Shown here in pieces: positions 35,425 to 46,082 of a DNA stretch of 64,000 nt. The first letter of the stretch is position 1. Every line of letters begins with the position of its first letter. The notes beneath the pieces are model-generated. The model was not told the origin of the DNA. It searched no databases and saw nothing but the letters and a program-made list of their open reading frames with translations. Source of the DNA: Channallabes apus (Eukaryota > Chordata > Actinopteri > Siluriformes > Clariidae); the NCBI GenBank assembly GCA_030522415.1, contig CM060121.1, positions 5,236,476 through 5,300,475 of the forward strand, written 5' to 3'. The translations under genes were made by a program, and so were the position numbers.

Positions 35425-35462
35425 TGTTTTTGTACTGGTGTCTAAGCAGAAGTATCACTGTG
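35425..35462 (-). promoter_or_regulatory. V recombination signal sequence, 22-bp spacer
   Basis: CACAGTG (35,456-35,462), 22-bp spacer, ACAAAAACA (35,425-35,433) on the minus strand. Confidence 0.85.
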
Positions 35463-35913
35463 TGTCTCTGGCGCAGTAATACACTGCAGTGTCTTCTGTC
35501 TTCACGCTGCTCATGTGCAGATACACCTGCATCTTACTGTTGTCTCTGGAGACGGTGAATCGACCATTAACTGCACTCGAGTAAAACTTCCTATCACTAT
35601 CATACTCAATAATTGCAACAAATTCCAGCCCTTTTCCAGGAGCCTGTCTGATCCAAGCCATCCAGTAGCTACCAAAGCTAAATCCAGATGCTGTGCAGGT
35701 CAGTTTATGAGACTGACCAGGTTTGATGATCACTGGATCAGACTCGATCAGTGTCTGACTGCAGGAATCTGTAATACAAGAATATACAATGATCAGTGTT
35801 AAAGAAAAAAAAAGAAAGAAGAAAATTATTTTAAAAATATGTATTAAATATTTATACTGACATTGAATGAAGATTATTAGAGCAAAGTAAATCGAGACTC
35901 TGTTTAGTCCCAT
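35463..35913 (-). CDS. IGHV gene, family 2 (duplicate of the 15.2 kb gene)
   Basis: Leader exon 35,862-35,913 ([17 protein letters not shown]) with GTCAGT donor; V exon 35,463-35,768. It has the conserved WIRQ, unlike WNRQ in its duplicate, CDR2 with [27 protein letters not shown] and [11 protein letters not shown]. No stop. The V-RSS boundary is two bases longer than in the duplicate. It looks like the healthier member of the pair. Confidence 0.93.
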
Positions 35914-36015
35914 TTTAAAGAATTAAAATGATTACTGTTGCTCTAAATGAACACAAACTGCTGGTATGGTGTATAGCTGAGTGTCTCAGCCTAAATATTT
36001 GAAATGCAGAATTTT

Positions 36016-36023
36016 GTTTGCAT
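36016..36023 (-). promoter_or_regulatory. octamer-like element of the 35.5 kb V promoter
   Basis: ATGCAAAC on the minus strand, the same one-base variant as in the 15.2 kb gene. Confidence 0.5.
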
Positions 36024-36299
36024 GCCACGCCCACTAGAGGCGTACAGTAGTAACCATGAAGAGATAAAGATTACTATAATTTTCACACACAATTAACTGC
36101 TATTTTTGTAGTCATTTGCTACCATTCCCTAATCCTTCCCTTACAATTATTGCACTGTGATACAGTACTTGCCTTATCCTGCTAATTTTAGAGACAATTT
36201 TTCTTAATGTTATTTATTTGAGTGCATATGAATCCACAAAAACTACAACTCATATTCTAGAAAAGTTTCGATGTTTTTTTTGTTTTTTTTTATTAGAAT

Positions 36300-36755
36300 A
36301 AAATGTAAACTAAAAGACTTTCAAATCACATGAGCCAATATTTTATTCAAAATAGGAGAGGAAAAATTAATTTTTAATTGAGTAATTTTGCAATTTTATG
36401 CACAAAATGAGTTCATTTCAAATTTGATGCCTGCTACAGGTCTCAAAATAGTTGGGATGAGGGCATGTTTACCATGGTGTAGCATCACCCCTTCTTTTCA
36501 AAACAGTTTGAAGACATCTGTGCATCGAGATTGTGAGTTTCTGGAGTTTTGGTGTTGGAACTTGGTAACATTCTTTCCTGATATAGATTTCCAGCTGCTA
36601 AAGAGTTTGTGCTCGTCTTTGATGTATTTTTCGTTTAATAATGCGCCAAATGTTTTCTATAGGTGAAAGATCTGGACTGAATTCAGCACCCGGACACTTC
36701 TCCTATGAAGCCATGCTGTTGTAATAGCTGCAGTATGTGGTTTTGCATGTTTTTT
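36300..36755. mobile_element. fish interspersed repeat, DNA-transposon-like fragment (copy 2)
   Basis: Counterpart of 16,060-16,515, with scattered base changes. Confidence 0.45.
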
Positions 36756-37307
36756 TGTTTTTTTTTTTGTTTTGTTTTTTGATGATTATGGCTCACAGCT
36801 AATTAAAACCCAAAATTCAGTATCTCTGAAAATTTGAATATTAGTTAAGACCAATAAAAAAATAAAAAAATAAAAGGTTTTTAACACAGAAATGTTGGAC
36901 TATTGAAAAGTATGGACATACTGTATACAGTACAGCACTCAATACTTGCTCTGGGCTCCCTTTGCATGAATTACTGCAGCAATACAGTGTAGGCAATCAG
37001 TGTGGCAGAGCTGAGGTGTTATGGAAGCCCAGATTGCTCTCATATCAGCATTCCTCTGCATTGTTGGGTGGTCTGGTGCTTCACATCTTCCTCGTCACAA
37101 TACCCCATAGAGTGTCTATAGGGTTTACTGTAGGTTGGGTGAGTTTGACAAGGCTCCCCAAAACACCACTGACTGCAAACTTTTCATTGGACCTCAAGCA
37201 ACTTGGATTCTGTGCCTCTTCTCTCTTCCTCCAGACTCTAGTATCTTGATTTCCAAATAAAATGCAAAATTGAATTGCATCTGAAAAGAGGACTTTGACC
37301 CACTGTG

Positions 37308-37395
37308 ACCAGGATGGCTGAGTGGTTAAGGCGTTGGACTTACAGTATGATCCAATGGACGCATGTCCTCGTGGGTTCAAACCCCACTCCTGGTA
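37308..37395 (+). pseudogene. tRNA-Leu pseudogene with 5-bp insertion in the anticodon loop
   Basis: 88 nt, exactly five longer than the intact copy at 17.06 kb. CTTAAGATCC has become CTTACAGTATGATCC, which inserts CAGTA directly at the anticodon. The D-arm has GCTGAG for GCCGAG and the B box reads GGTTCAAACC. It should not give a functional tRNA-Leu. Confidence 0.9.
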
Positions 37396-37655
37396 TCCCG
37401 GGTACTTTAGGGGCAGTGGTGGCTCAGTGTGTTATGGCTCTGAGCTATGGATCGGAAGATTGGTGGTTCAAGACCCAACTCTGCCACTGTGGGGCACTTG
37501 AGTCCTTAACCCTGTCTGCTGCAGGGGTGCCGTAAAATGGCTGACCCTGCGCTCTGACCCCTGCCTACTAACAAGAAGCTGGGATATGTGAAGAATTAAG
37601 CATTTCACTGCATATTGTACTGTGTATGTGACAAATAAAATCTGAATCTGAGCAA
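37396..37655 (+). mobile_element. tRNA-derived SINE fused to the tRNA pseudogene
   Basis: Counterpart of 17,138-17,392. It lacks the CAGTA after GAGCTA that copy 1 carries at 17,187. Confidence 0.7.
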
Positions 37656-37754
37656 CAGTCCAGTCCTTTTTTTCCTTAGACCAGGTAAGATTCCCATTGT
37701 GTTGTCTCTGGTTGACACACAGATTGCAACATTTGTAGCCAATGTTGCACTTCT

Positions 37755-38138
37755 CCACAAAAGGACCCGGGCGTTCACAGCGCCAGCGCCAACCGCCTTC
37801 ACGCCTCCAAGACTGGGAGTCATGGTGACCGGGGACGGTCACAGCTTGGGTGGGGGCAGTGTGGCGTGGGCGGGGCGGCAGCTGACGACACCAGGTGGAA
37901 TGGTAGCAAAGCTAGAAGCTTAGGATCAGGGTTCAGATTGTTTTACCATGGTGTGGATAGGAAAAGAAATGGAGTTGGAGTTATTCTGAAAGAGGAGTTT
38001 GTAAGGAATGTCCTAGAGGTGAAGAGAGTATCAGATAGGGTGATGAGTCTGAAGCTGGAAATTGATGGTGTGATGTTCAATGTTGTTAGTGGTTATGCTC
38101 CACAGGTAGGATGTGCCTCTCAATGGAGTATAGTAAAA
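37755..38138 (+). mobile_element. RTE-type LINE endonuclease fragment (copy 2)
   Basis: Contains the same RKRNGVGVILKEEFVRNVLE and VVSGYAPQVGC residues as copy 1, plus about 15 bp near 37,870 not present there. Confidence 0.75.
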
Positions 38139-38220
38139 TGAAAAGCATAACTATCGTTCATGTCTAATGTGTTCTGATATATATACATATATAAAATATG
38201 CAATATACCAAATATAAATA

Positions 38221-38400
38221 CAAACCGGATTCCAAAAAAGTTGGGACACTAAACAAATTGTGAATAAAAACTGAATGCAATGATGTGGAGATGGCAAATG
38301 TCAATATTTTATTCAGAATAGAACATAGATGACAGATCAAAAGTTTAATCCGAGAAAATATATAATTTTAAAGGAAAAATATGTTGATTCCAAATTTCAC
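38221..38400. mobile_element. fish DNA-transposon-like terminal fragment (copy 2)
   Basis: Counterpart of 18,455-18,640, preceded by a much shorter TA tract. Confidence 0.5.
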
Positions 38401-38404
38401 GGTG

Positions 38405-38695
38405 TCAACAAGTGCTGTGCTGTGCTGTCCGTGCTGCGGTGTACTTTAAAGTGTGCTTCCTGATCCCTGTGCAGTCTATTTCCCAGAAACTACTTACAGA
38501 TCGGAACGCAGCACTCTTAACTAACAGGCTGGGTTGCCAGTTGCACAATAAACGGTTAAAATTACCCCCCTTCCGTAAACGCTATATTCAAAGCAAAGCC
38601 GGCGCTTTTTCATTCACATGCGAGAGCGATGGGTTTCCCGCCCCTGCGCTCAGTAATGTTACAGTCTGTGAAAAAATTCTGTACAGCAGAAGAAA
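38405..38695. repeat. single arm of the long inverted repeat
   Basis: Matches the left arm at 18.65 kb; the right arm and spacer are absent here. Confidence 0.8.
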
Positions 38696-38699
38696 CTAA

Positions 38700-39012
38700 T
38701 TTAGTTAAGTTCATAAAAACACTTTAAAACGAGAGAAAAACTGTTAAAATCCTCGTTCGCCTTCTCAGCGTTAGGTAGCGAGTGACGTCATGATTTGAAT
38801 CTGCGCGCCACCGGGGAAACATAGGGAAACTGACTTTCCCGGACCACCGGCTTTTAGATAAAGTCCTTCTATGCGCCATCTGGCGGATATTCAGTGAAGC
38901 ACAGCACATTTATTTTAAATTCCCGAATGTTGCCTCCGGCAAGTTGCGGCAAGCCGCGCGCTAAATTGCGGCATACCGCGGGAAAACACGCAGGGTTTTA
39001 AGGGCGACATCT
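38700..39012. other. GC-rich insert unique to block A'
   Basis: Replaces 18,930-20,417 of block A. Contains CTGCGCGCCACCGGGGAAAC and GCCGCGCGCTAAATTGCGGC. Resembles a transposon terminus, but no family is assigned and no frame is supported. Confidence 0.45.
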
Positions 39013-39339
39013 GTATGTAAAACTTTTTGCTAAATGTGATAATTTTAAGGACAAATTTAATGTCTATTTATTTTATATAATTCTTCCAGTGCAAGTGTTT
39101 ACTACATATTTTGATTGTTGTTATATGCAAAAATATGATTATAGTCTTAGAAATTGGTATAATTGGTAATATTGGTAATATTTTTGTGTGGCTGGAATGG
39201 ATTATCTTACATTATTTCCCATATTGCTCATAGGTTAGATAGGATCACTCCATCACACAATTTGTTTTAAGGGACATATGGAGGTCAGGATCAGCTTCTG
39301 GGTGTATCAGAGTCAATGCTAAAGTTTTTGCTGTATTAT

Positions 39340-39657
39340 GTCTCTCAACTTGCAGTATTGATGCACTCGATCCACTGTAAGGGCTTTCCATGTGCCTTTC
39401 GTATCCAGCTCATACCATAACTTTTAAAATTCTATCCTACAGCCTTACAAGAGAGGCTGAGAGGATTACTCAGTACTGCATGACGAGGAATAGACTCCAA
39501 ATTCTGGCCTTTCACAGCTAATAGAGAGAGGGTATAAACAAATGAAAACATCAGTTTTTACACAGTACAATTAATAAAAATCTAAAAATAATAAGAACTC
39601 ACTGGAGACAGACAGACTGATTAGTAGCAGGAGGAAGGAGGGTGGGATCTTCATCAT
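39340..39657 (-). pseudogene. IGHV pseudogene, family 3 (copy 2)
   Basis: Leader exon 39,603-39,657 is intact. The V exon carries the same TAG in CDR1 as copy 1 and has additionally lost 9 bp (TTCCACCAA on the plus strand) in framework 1. No framework 3 or RSS. Confidence 0.85.
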
Positions 39658-40438
39658 GTGAGGGGTGCTCCACTCATCTCAGCTATCACATAAAATGGTA
39701 CTAATAATAAGTTCCATGTTAGGGAAGATAATGGTGTAATAGTTAATGGCATCTTATGTTAACTTAATTTGAAAAGCAGACATACTGAAATCATATGGAA
39801 TACTAATCATCCCCCTGTAAACCCTAATGCTCAAAGTAATTAACACTACAGTAGTAAGCCTGCAAAATGTGCGTAAATTCCCTGGACCTAACACCTACTA
39901 GCACCCCTGCTGAGATTTTCACAGGCCTTCAGCTCCATTGCGTTCCTGCTTTTGTTGTGCAAACACACCCATTACATGTTTGTTAGATTAAACCAACCTT
40001 TGTTTGTGACTTGGAAACCTTCAGAAATTCCTGCCGTATTTATACAAAAGACACACATTCACGATATACTGTATGGATACACAATTCTGTTTTATTTTGA
40101 AGTATTTCAAACTTTACAGCGTTTACAGACCCAGTGTCCATCGTCCCTGCATTTGGCACAGGTGAATATCTGATATGAGTACAAAGTACAAAGAGTAATA
40201 AACTTTTGTACGCAAGTACTGTACAAGTACTGTTACTTCAGTGAAATTTTACTGAAATACAAGTAAAGTTACCATTATAAAAATCTACTCAAGTAAAAAT
40301 ACATTTTAATTTATTGGGATTTTAGTGTAGGTCAAAAAAGACGAGAATATAAACTTCAAACTAGTTGTTTTAAATTGAAGGAACACCATTTCATAATAAA
40401 GCTGTTACCTTGAAATCAAAGTAGTCGCTTAATTATGA
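39658..40438. other. intergenic stretch with AAGTAC-rich repeat
   Basis: Counterpart of 21,074-21,854. The AAGTAC-rich repeat lies near 40,180-40,310. No gene seen. Confidence 0.5.
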
Positions 40439-40575
40439 TGTGACGCTTTGTGCTGGGTAGCGAGGGAAATAGAAGCTCAGAGCCAAGAATAATGTTCAGC
40501 ACAAAACCTTTATCGACCCCTTTCAGTGTCACAAACTTATAATACAAAAGATAAAGTAAAAGGCAGAACAAACAA
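40439..40575 (-). mobile_element. LTR relic related to the left gypsy element (copy 2)
   Basis: Counterpart of 21,855-21,990, starting TGTGACGCTTTGTGCTGGGT. Confidence 0.6.
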
Positions 40576-41925
40576 AACATCTCTGTTTTCATTGCTTAAA
40601 TACAGTATATACCAGTAAAGAACATTTCACTATGTGAAGGCAAACTGAAAGATTCCTTTCACAATATTGCATTTGGCTCAGTTAAATTTTATTGCAGTTT
40701 TCCCCCCAATTTTATACAGAAAAAAAAAAAATGGAACGACACACAATTATAAAAGCTTGAAGCGCATGTACAGTATCAGTGTAATTGGTCTCCAGTTGGT
40801 CTCAATATGATTCTAAATAATCTCATATTCATGCAAATCTCTAAATACAAATTGCATAATTGAATTTGCAGAGGTTTAATATTAATAAGATTTGATAATC
40901 AGCATGTTGCCTTTTGAAGGGTGTTTCTCAGTGAACAGTGTGCTAAATGATGTCATTTCGTCTTCAGAGATTTGCATGACTATGAGATTATTTAGAATCA
41001 TATTTGAGGAGCCCAATTCAGTCAGAGTATTAAAGAGGCATCAAGTGACTTTTAAAAGCAAGACGGAGCAGAAAGTTGTTAGCTGTTATCATATAGTATA
41101 TTAAGAAATTTTAGATTTGACCAGTTTCAAGATATTTTTATTTGCTACAGTATGATGTCAAATTTTTAAATGTCGATTTGATTGCAATGTTTCATTTTGC
41201 AAAAGATTTGTAGAGGTTTGACAAATAAGTTAACTGTTCATTTTTTTTTTAGAGTGGATGGCTTTGTTTGTAATCTTGTTTGGGTTTTTACGCAAAGATG
41301 GATTTCTTTAGGTTGATTTGTTGTGACTGGTCAACCAAAATGTTTAGTCTTTTTAGAAACTTTCTTTTTCAGCTGTGTTTTAGCCGCACACATTTTTAGG
41401 TCACATCTCATCACTGACTTATTCAGTCCAGAGCTCATAGCAACATCTTTGTCTATTTTTAAAGCCTTGTGAATAATGATAAATTGAGAATAAATTTCTA
41501 TTGTACATTTTATTGGTAAAGTACCGAGTACCCTGAACCATGCATGAAATAAAATGTACTGTAAGCAGATGAGCTCTTTTCTCTCTTTCCAGCCGCAACT
41601 TTTGTGGAGACTGGTCTAGAAAATATAGGGGCATGATGGCACTCCTCATATAATGGACTTATTGTACTGTAACAAGGACAGACACTCACACGATGGTACA
41701 GTAAGTATAAGGATGAGGTGTGTTTATTTTTAGAGAGAGAGTTAACGGTTTAACGAGTTAAGTTTTTGAAGATGAAGTGTCATATAATGCAAGTCTTTAC
41801 TCAAAAGTTACTTTCGCTGAGTCACGGATGTCGTTTCCTTCCCTGTTTCTTTTTGTGGAGATGATGATTGGCGCGGAGTTCCTTACGGACGAGACCTGGG
41901 AGCGATGGGAGGCACCCACCACGCC
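40576..41925. other. intergenic stretch, end of block A'
   Basis: No gene recognised. CAGTA is inserted at GCTA/TGATG (about 41,149) relative to block A. The match to block A ends near GACGAGACCTGGGAGC. Confidence 0.55.
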
Positions 41926-41928
41926 ACA

Positions 41929-42330
41929 CCCTTTCCAGGAGCCTGTCTGATCTAAGCCAATAGAATTAATAGAATATCAAATGAACATTATATGCACAAA
42001 CCCTGTAGTTTGTCCCATCGCAAATAATTAAAATGATAACCGTTGTTGGATATGAACACAAACTCCTGGTATTGTATGTTGTTCAGCATTAATGGTTCAA
42101 ATGCAAGGTTTTGTTTGCATGCCAAGCTCACTAGAGATGTAAAATGCTTAACAGAGGAGTAGCCATGAAGAAAAAAAGCTTACTGTAATTTTCAGTCCCA
42201 ATCATGAACTGCTGTGTTTCTAGTCATGTGCTACCGGTCTCTAATCATCCTGTAGCCTTTATTGCTCTCAGCTTTCCTGATTCTGCTAATTTTAGAAACA
42301 ATCTTTCTTAATGTCAGTTATTAAGATACA
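41929..42330 (-). pseudogene. IGHV relic: framework 2 scrap joined to V promoter DNA
   Basis: About 30 bp (41,929-41,960) match framework 2 of the family-2 genes (complement of CCAGGAGCCTGTCTGATC). It passes directly into sequence like the upstream region of those genes, including octamer-like ATGCAAAC (42,113-42,120) and further upstream homology to about 42,330. Leader, framework 1 and framework 3 are deleted. Confidence 0.7.
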
Positions 42331-42825
42331 TATAAATGAACAAAAAATTTAAAATTATACAAAATTTTATGTTAGCTATGTAGCACTTTTGCAGAATCCA
42401 CTCCAAAAAGCAATTTGTTTAAAATGAAACTGGAAAAAGATCACAGCAAGTGAAGAGAGAGAAGCAGAGAGTGTTAATACTGTATACACGGATTACCATA
42501 ACATTAACACTACTGACAGGTAAACTAAACAACATTAATCACAATTTATATACCAATGAACAGGTGAAAGGATCATGAGCACCCAAGGCTCACCAAAAAA
42601 GCAAGAAAAAAAAAGTAATTCTGGCCATAATAGAAAGGTATCAAAACACTCTAATCATCCTGTTGTGCATGGGACCCAGCAGGTAAAGAGCCCTAGACTG
42701 CTGACCTCCCCAGATCACCAGAGGCTTAATAATGATTTTTACATTTTGACAAAGCCGAAAATAACTATCATTTTAGATTTACAACTTCTCTCTGTACCAC
42801 TTTAACTTTAATAAAGCTTGATCAC
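42331..42825. other. intergenic stretch
   Basis: No gene supported; a short frame at 42,575-42,805 has no recognisable features. One TACTGTA near 42,480. Confidence 0.5.
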
Positions 42826-43190
42826 ATGGCGGCGCGGTGGTGTAGTGGTTAGCACTGTCGCCTTGCACCTCCAGGGTCTGGGTTCGATTCCCGGCCAGGC
42901 TCGATTCCCGTCTCTGTGTGCATGGAGTTTGCATGTTCTCCCCGTGCTTGGTGGGTTTCCTCCGAGTACTCCGGTTTCCTCCCAGGTTAGCATATCCATA
43001 ACCTGCATACTGGAATTGTCGTTCCCAAATTGACCATAGAGTGTGAATGAGTGTGTGTGTGTGCTCTGCGATGGATTGGCACGCTGTCCAGTGTGTACCC
43101 TGCCTCGTGCCCTGAGTCTCCTGGGATAGGCTGCAGGTCCCCGCGACCCTAAATACAGGATAAAGCGGTATAGAAGATGAATGAATGAAA
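42826..43190 (+). mobile_element. tRNA-derived fish SINE, near full length
   Basis: Starts GGCGGCGCGGTGGTGTAGTG with A-box TAGTGGTTAGCA and B-box GGTTCGATTCC, then TGCATGTTCTCCCCGTGC, TAGGCTGCAGGTCCCCG and a GAATGAATG tail. The head is tRNA-like and the layout is that of a common fish SINE. Confidence 0.85.
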
Positions 43191-43255
43191 ACTTGACCAC
43201 CTATAGCAAATCGCAAAAGTACAGCTTCAACTTTAATTAAAGTTGCCAATTATTT

Positions 43256-43560
43256 CTTTGAGCGGTCCTGTACCTCCAGAGTCCAGATTTGACTCCTGGC
43301 CAGGTTTGATTCCCATCTCTGTGTGCATGCTCTCCCTGTGCTTGCTGGGTTTCCTCCCACAGTTCAAAGTCCAGCAGATTAAGCTAATTGTGTGAATGTG
43401 TGTGTGAGTGTGTGTATTTTTGTGTGCCCTGCGATGGATTGGCATCCTGTCCAGGATCCATACACTGCCTCATGCCCTACAGTAAGTCTCCTGGGACAAG
43501 TTTCGGGCCCACATGACCCTTAATACAGGATAAAGCAGTATAGAAGATGAGTGAGTGAGT
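43256..43560 (+). mobile_element. second, more diverged copy of the same SINE
   Basis: Has TCTGTGTGCATGCTCTCCCT, GCGATGGATTGGCATCCTGT and a GTGAGTGAGTGAG tail. CCTACAGTAAGTCTCCTGGG contains a TACAGTA absent from the other SINE copies (CCTGAGTCTCCTGGG). Confidence 0.75.
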
Positions 43561-43664
43561 GAGAATCTTCAAGCTGAGGATGAATAAATGATGTTGTTTA
43601 TAATGTGTCTCTAATGTTCAGTTTCCTGCTGGGTGAATATTTACAGCTCAAGAGGAAGTGCTTG

Positions 43665-43702
43665 TGTTTTTGTACAGCTCTGGAGTCTGTTGTGTCAGTG
43701 TG
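43665..43702 (-). promoter_or_regulatory. V recombination signal sequence with variant heptamer
   Basis: CACACTG (43,696-43,702), 22-bp spacer, ACAAAAACA (43,665-43,673). The heptamer keeps the essential CAC but has C for G at position 5, which may lower recombination. Confidence 0.75.
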
Positions 43703-44131
43703 TATCTCGTACACAGTAATAAACAGCCGTGTCTTCAGCTTTCAGACTCTTCACTTCTAGGTACAGCATGTTTTTATTGGTGTCTTTAGTGATGGAGAAC
43801 TGGCCCTGCAGAGACTGAGTGAATCCAGTGCCAGTGCCAGCATCAATGTATCCGATCCACTGCAGTCCTTGTCCTGGTTTCTGACGGATCCAGTCCATCC
43901 AGTAGCTCATTGAGAATCCGGAGACAGTACAGGACAGAGTGACTGACTCTCCAGGTCTCTTCACCACGGGAGCAGAGGAGGTCAGGGACTGTCCATAAGA
44001 ATCTGTAAAATAAGTATTTAATGTTATGTTTAACAGAACAGAATTATTATTTTTACTAATTTGCATCACATAAAAAAAATCTGAAACGTACATGGCATTA
44101 ATAGAAACAAAACACAATATTCTAAAATCAT
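43703..44131 (-). CDS. IGHV gene (SLTSSAPVVKRPGES type)
   Basis: Leader exon 44,092-44,131 starts at the inner ATG (MILEYCVLFLLMP; donor GTACGT, phase 1). A longer frame from 44,153 is out of phase with the V exon. V exon 43,703-44,002: first cysteine (TLSCTVSGF), SYWMDWIRQKPGQGLQWIG, a CDR2 with DAGTGTG, QFSITKDTNKNMLYLEV and [11 protein letters not shown]. No stop. It is the intact relative of the 5' half of the chimeric pseudogene at 27.3 kb. Variant RSS heptamer and weak octamer make its usage uncertain. Confidence 0.9.
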
Positions 44132-44241
44132 CCTTTTCTGAGTTCAGCTTCACCCAGATTTAAAGTGTATGTGAATGTTAGTTATCACAGAGCTCACTGG
44201 AAACTAGATCAGCCATGAACATGCTGTTTATACCCGACTCG

Positions 44242-44249
44242 ATTTGAAT
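44242..44249 (-). promoter_or_regulatory. octamer-like element of the 43.7 kb V promoter
   Basis: ATTCAAAT on the minus strand, one mismatch from ATGCAAAT, about 110 bp upstream of the ATG. Confidence 0.4.
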
Positions 44250-45145
44250 AGGGAGTGTCTACTATGAATGTATTAAATCCATAACCACAGGCTGCTCTGT
44301 GTATACAGTAGATCATTGGATGATTATACGGTCCTATGTAAAGCCACATAACACAATATTTCACTAACAGAATGTTTTCATGTAGAATTTTTTATTTATT
44401 TTTTTTTTTACAAGTCGGGAACGTTTAATTATACAATCATTGCTACAGCATTTTGAAAAGAAAAAAAAAACATCTTTAATTGTATCATAAAAAGAATGTG
44501 GTAAAGAATTATATGATACAGTATCAATAAAAAAATCTAGAGCAATTTCATAAAAGTTAATTTCATTATACAGTACAGTATGTTTCCTTAGGTCTAATAC
44601 ACTGAGTGATTATATCATGCATATGTTTTTGTATTGACATTTAAAATTGCATGTATATAATTCTGCTATATTGTATTTTAAATAGATATGGATATTAGTT
44701 AATTGTTTAGAAATTGTTTAGAAAGCAGTATTTTGTTATTATACTGTAAAAGATGTATATTGCTTTACTGTATACATCACAGCACTGTCCTTATGCATGT
44801 TAGTTATTATATAATGCTCAGGAAACAGTGACCCTGAACATGCATGCAGAAGAATTCAACTTTGTAAATTACAGCATTGCTGGAGACCTTAGCTGAGAAA
44901 TGGATTCTGTCCCCTTAATCAAACACTTCAGCCAGTACTGTACTGTAGCTGTGGTACCAGCTGATTCATTCTAGTACTCGTCCTGGTGCATGTTGTACAC
45001 ATTTAGTATAGGAATTTGTGGCTGAGTATCCAGTGATCTTACAATAGTGCTGATTGACTTTGTTCGAGCTTATGACTTTGATATAAATCTCAGGAGAACA
45101 TGCTGTGATATTTATTACACTCTCTCAGTCTTTTAAATATCTACA
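44250..45145. other. AT-rich V-flanking DNA
   Basis: The part at 44,296-44,640 recurs at 62,750-62,950. TACAGTA/TACTGTA heptamers are dense here, including a doubled TATACAGTACAGTATG near 44,571 that is single at 62,891. Confidence 0.55.
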
Positions 45146-45225
45146 TTCAATTCAATTTTATTTTCTATAGCGCTTTTAACAATTGACATTGTCTCAAAAC
45201 AGCTTTACACAATCAAAAGAATTAT
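45146..45225 (-). mobile_element. L2-type LINE 3' tail fragment
   Basis: On the minus strand it ends AAAGCGCTATAG...AAATAAAATTGAATTGAA, the L2 tail seen at 11.9 kb, in opposite orientation. Only the tail is present. Confidence 0.75.
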
Positions 45226-45559
45226 TTAAGTTTGTATGGAATGTGAATGTGTATGAATCAAAATGGTCAGATAGTCCCTGCAGTACATGCTGGTTAAAGA
45301 GTGCAGCTCAGAGGCCTCAAAGCTCATAGGGAAAGATATTTTCCCTCCAATTCTAATGTGGGTGCAGGTGAAATGGTGCAGCTTTTTCTGCCCATGACAT
45401 CTTACGTTTAAGAAAACATTCAAGCAGTTTAGAAACATTTGTGTACTTTGTTATTTGGGCTACGATTTGTCCCTGCAAAATGATGTAGTGTCATGGGGCC
45501 ACTATGTATTTTTATCTCTTGGTGCACAAAATTGGCACCTCTTTCTTTTGCCTCCTCCT
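45226..45559. other. intergenic stretch
   Basis: No gene or repeat firmly recognised; it may be decayed DNA of the adjacent piggyBac-like fragment. Confidence 0.4.
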
Positions 45560-45950
45560 TCTTTAGTTGTTGTGGATGTTGCTGCTGTTGCTTGCATGTC
45601 TCTCACCAATACAGCAGAGGATTGTGTTCATGGAAGATGTCCGCGCCCTTGAATTAGGGGCTCCATCATGCCATCCCTCCTTCCAGCATGAATTGATCTC
45701 CCTCCAAACCACAAAGCCATTAAAGGCTGACACATCGATGATATTGAAAAGTCTCTGAGGAAAATTTGAAAACAGGACTTGATGTCATCCACCCTGGATA
45801 TGGCATGTTGTGTTGGTCCTGCAGTCACACTGACATTTTCACTTGGAACCTGACCTCTTCTCTCAGGTGGGGATGACATCCAGGTAATCTTTAAATTATT
45901 ATTTTTTTGGCCGAAAGGAGACCACAACTTCAACTGGGTCTCCTTCCTCA
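45560..45950 (-). mobile_element. piggyBac-like transposase fragment
   Basis: The minus strand reads NIIDVSAFNGFVVWREIN in one frame and MMEPLIQGR in another, matching the order of the catalytic-core end of piggyBac (PGBD-type) transposases, with a frameshift between. Only a short part survives. The family is known to cut at TTAA; no ends were found. Confidence 0.6.
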
Positions 45951-45954
45951 TGAA

Positions 45955-46082
45955 TAGTGTTGGGTGTAACGTGTTACAACGTAACGCGCTAGAGTACTTG
46001 GATTACTTTTTGATGTAACAAGTAATCTAACGCGTTAGGTCCGCCATTCAAGTACTCAATTATTTAGATACTTTAAAATATA
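45955..46082. repeat. palindrome-rich repeat, target of the gypsy insertion
   Basis: GTGTTGGGTGTAACGTGTTA and TAACGCGTTAGG resemble the ends of fish non-autonomous DNA transposons. The 8.67 kb element interrupts it at a TATA site, with continuation at 54,750. Confidence 0.5.

Larger units (their letters stand above)
36795..37745. mobile_element. Tc1-like remnant with tRNA-SINE insertion (copy 2)
   Basis: Counterpart of 16,565-17,735 but truncated: after about 37,745 it joins RTE sequence, losing the end of the Tc1-like element and the V fragment. It gained CTGTA and CAGTA near 36,918 and CTGTA near 37,128, and lacks the CAGTA seen at 16,556. Confidence 0.65.

Noticed and set aside
42575..42805. 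76-residue frame MSTQGSPKKQ...
   Set aside because: No splice, promoter or family evidence; expected by chance.
43703..44153. Longer first exon of the 43.7 kb V starting at 44,153
   Set aside because: That frame enters the intron out of phase; the inner ATG at 44,131 gives a signal peptide with the phase-1 splice used by the other V genes.
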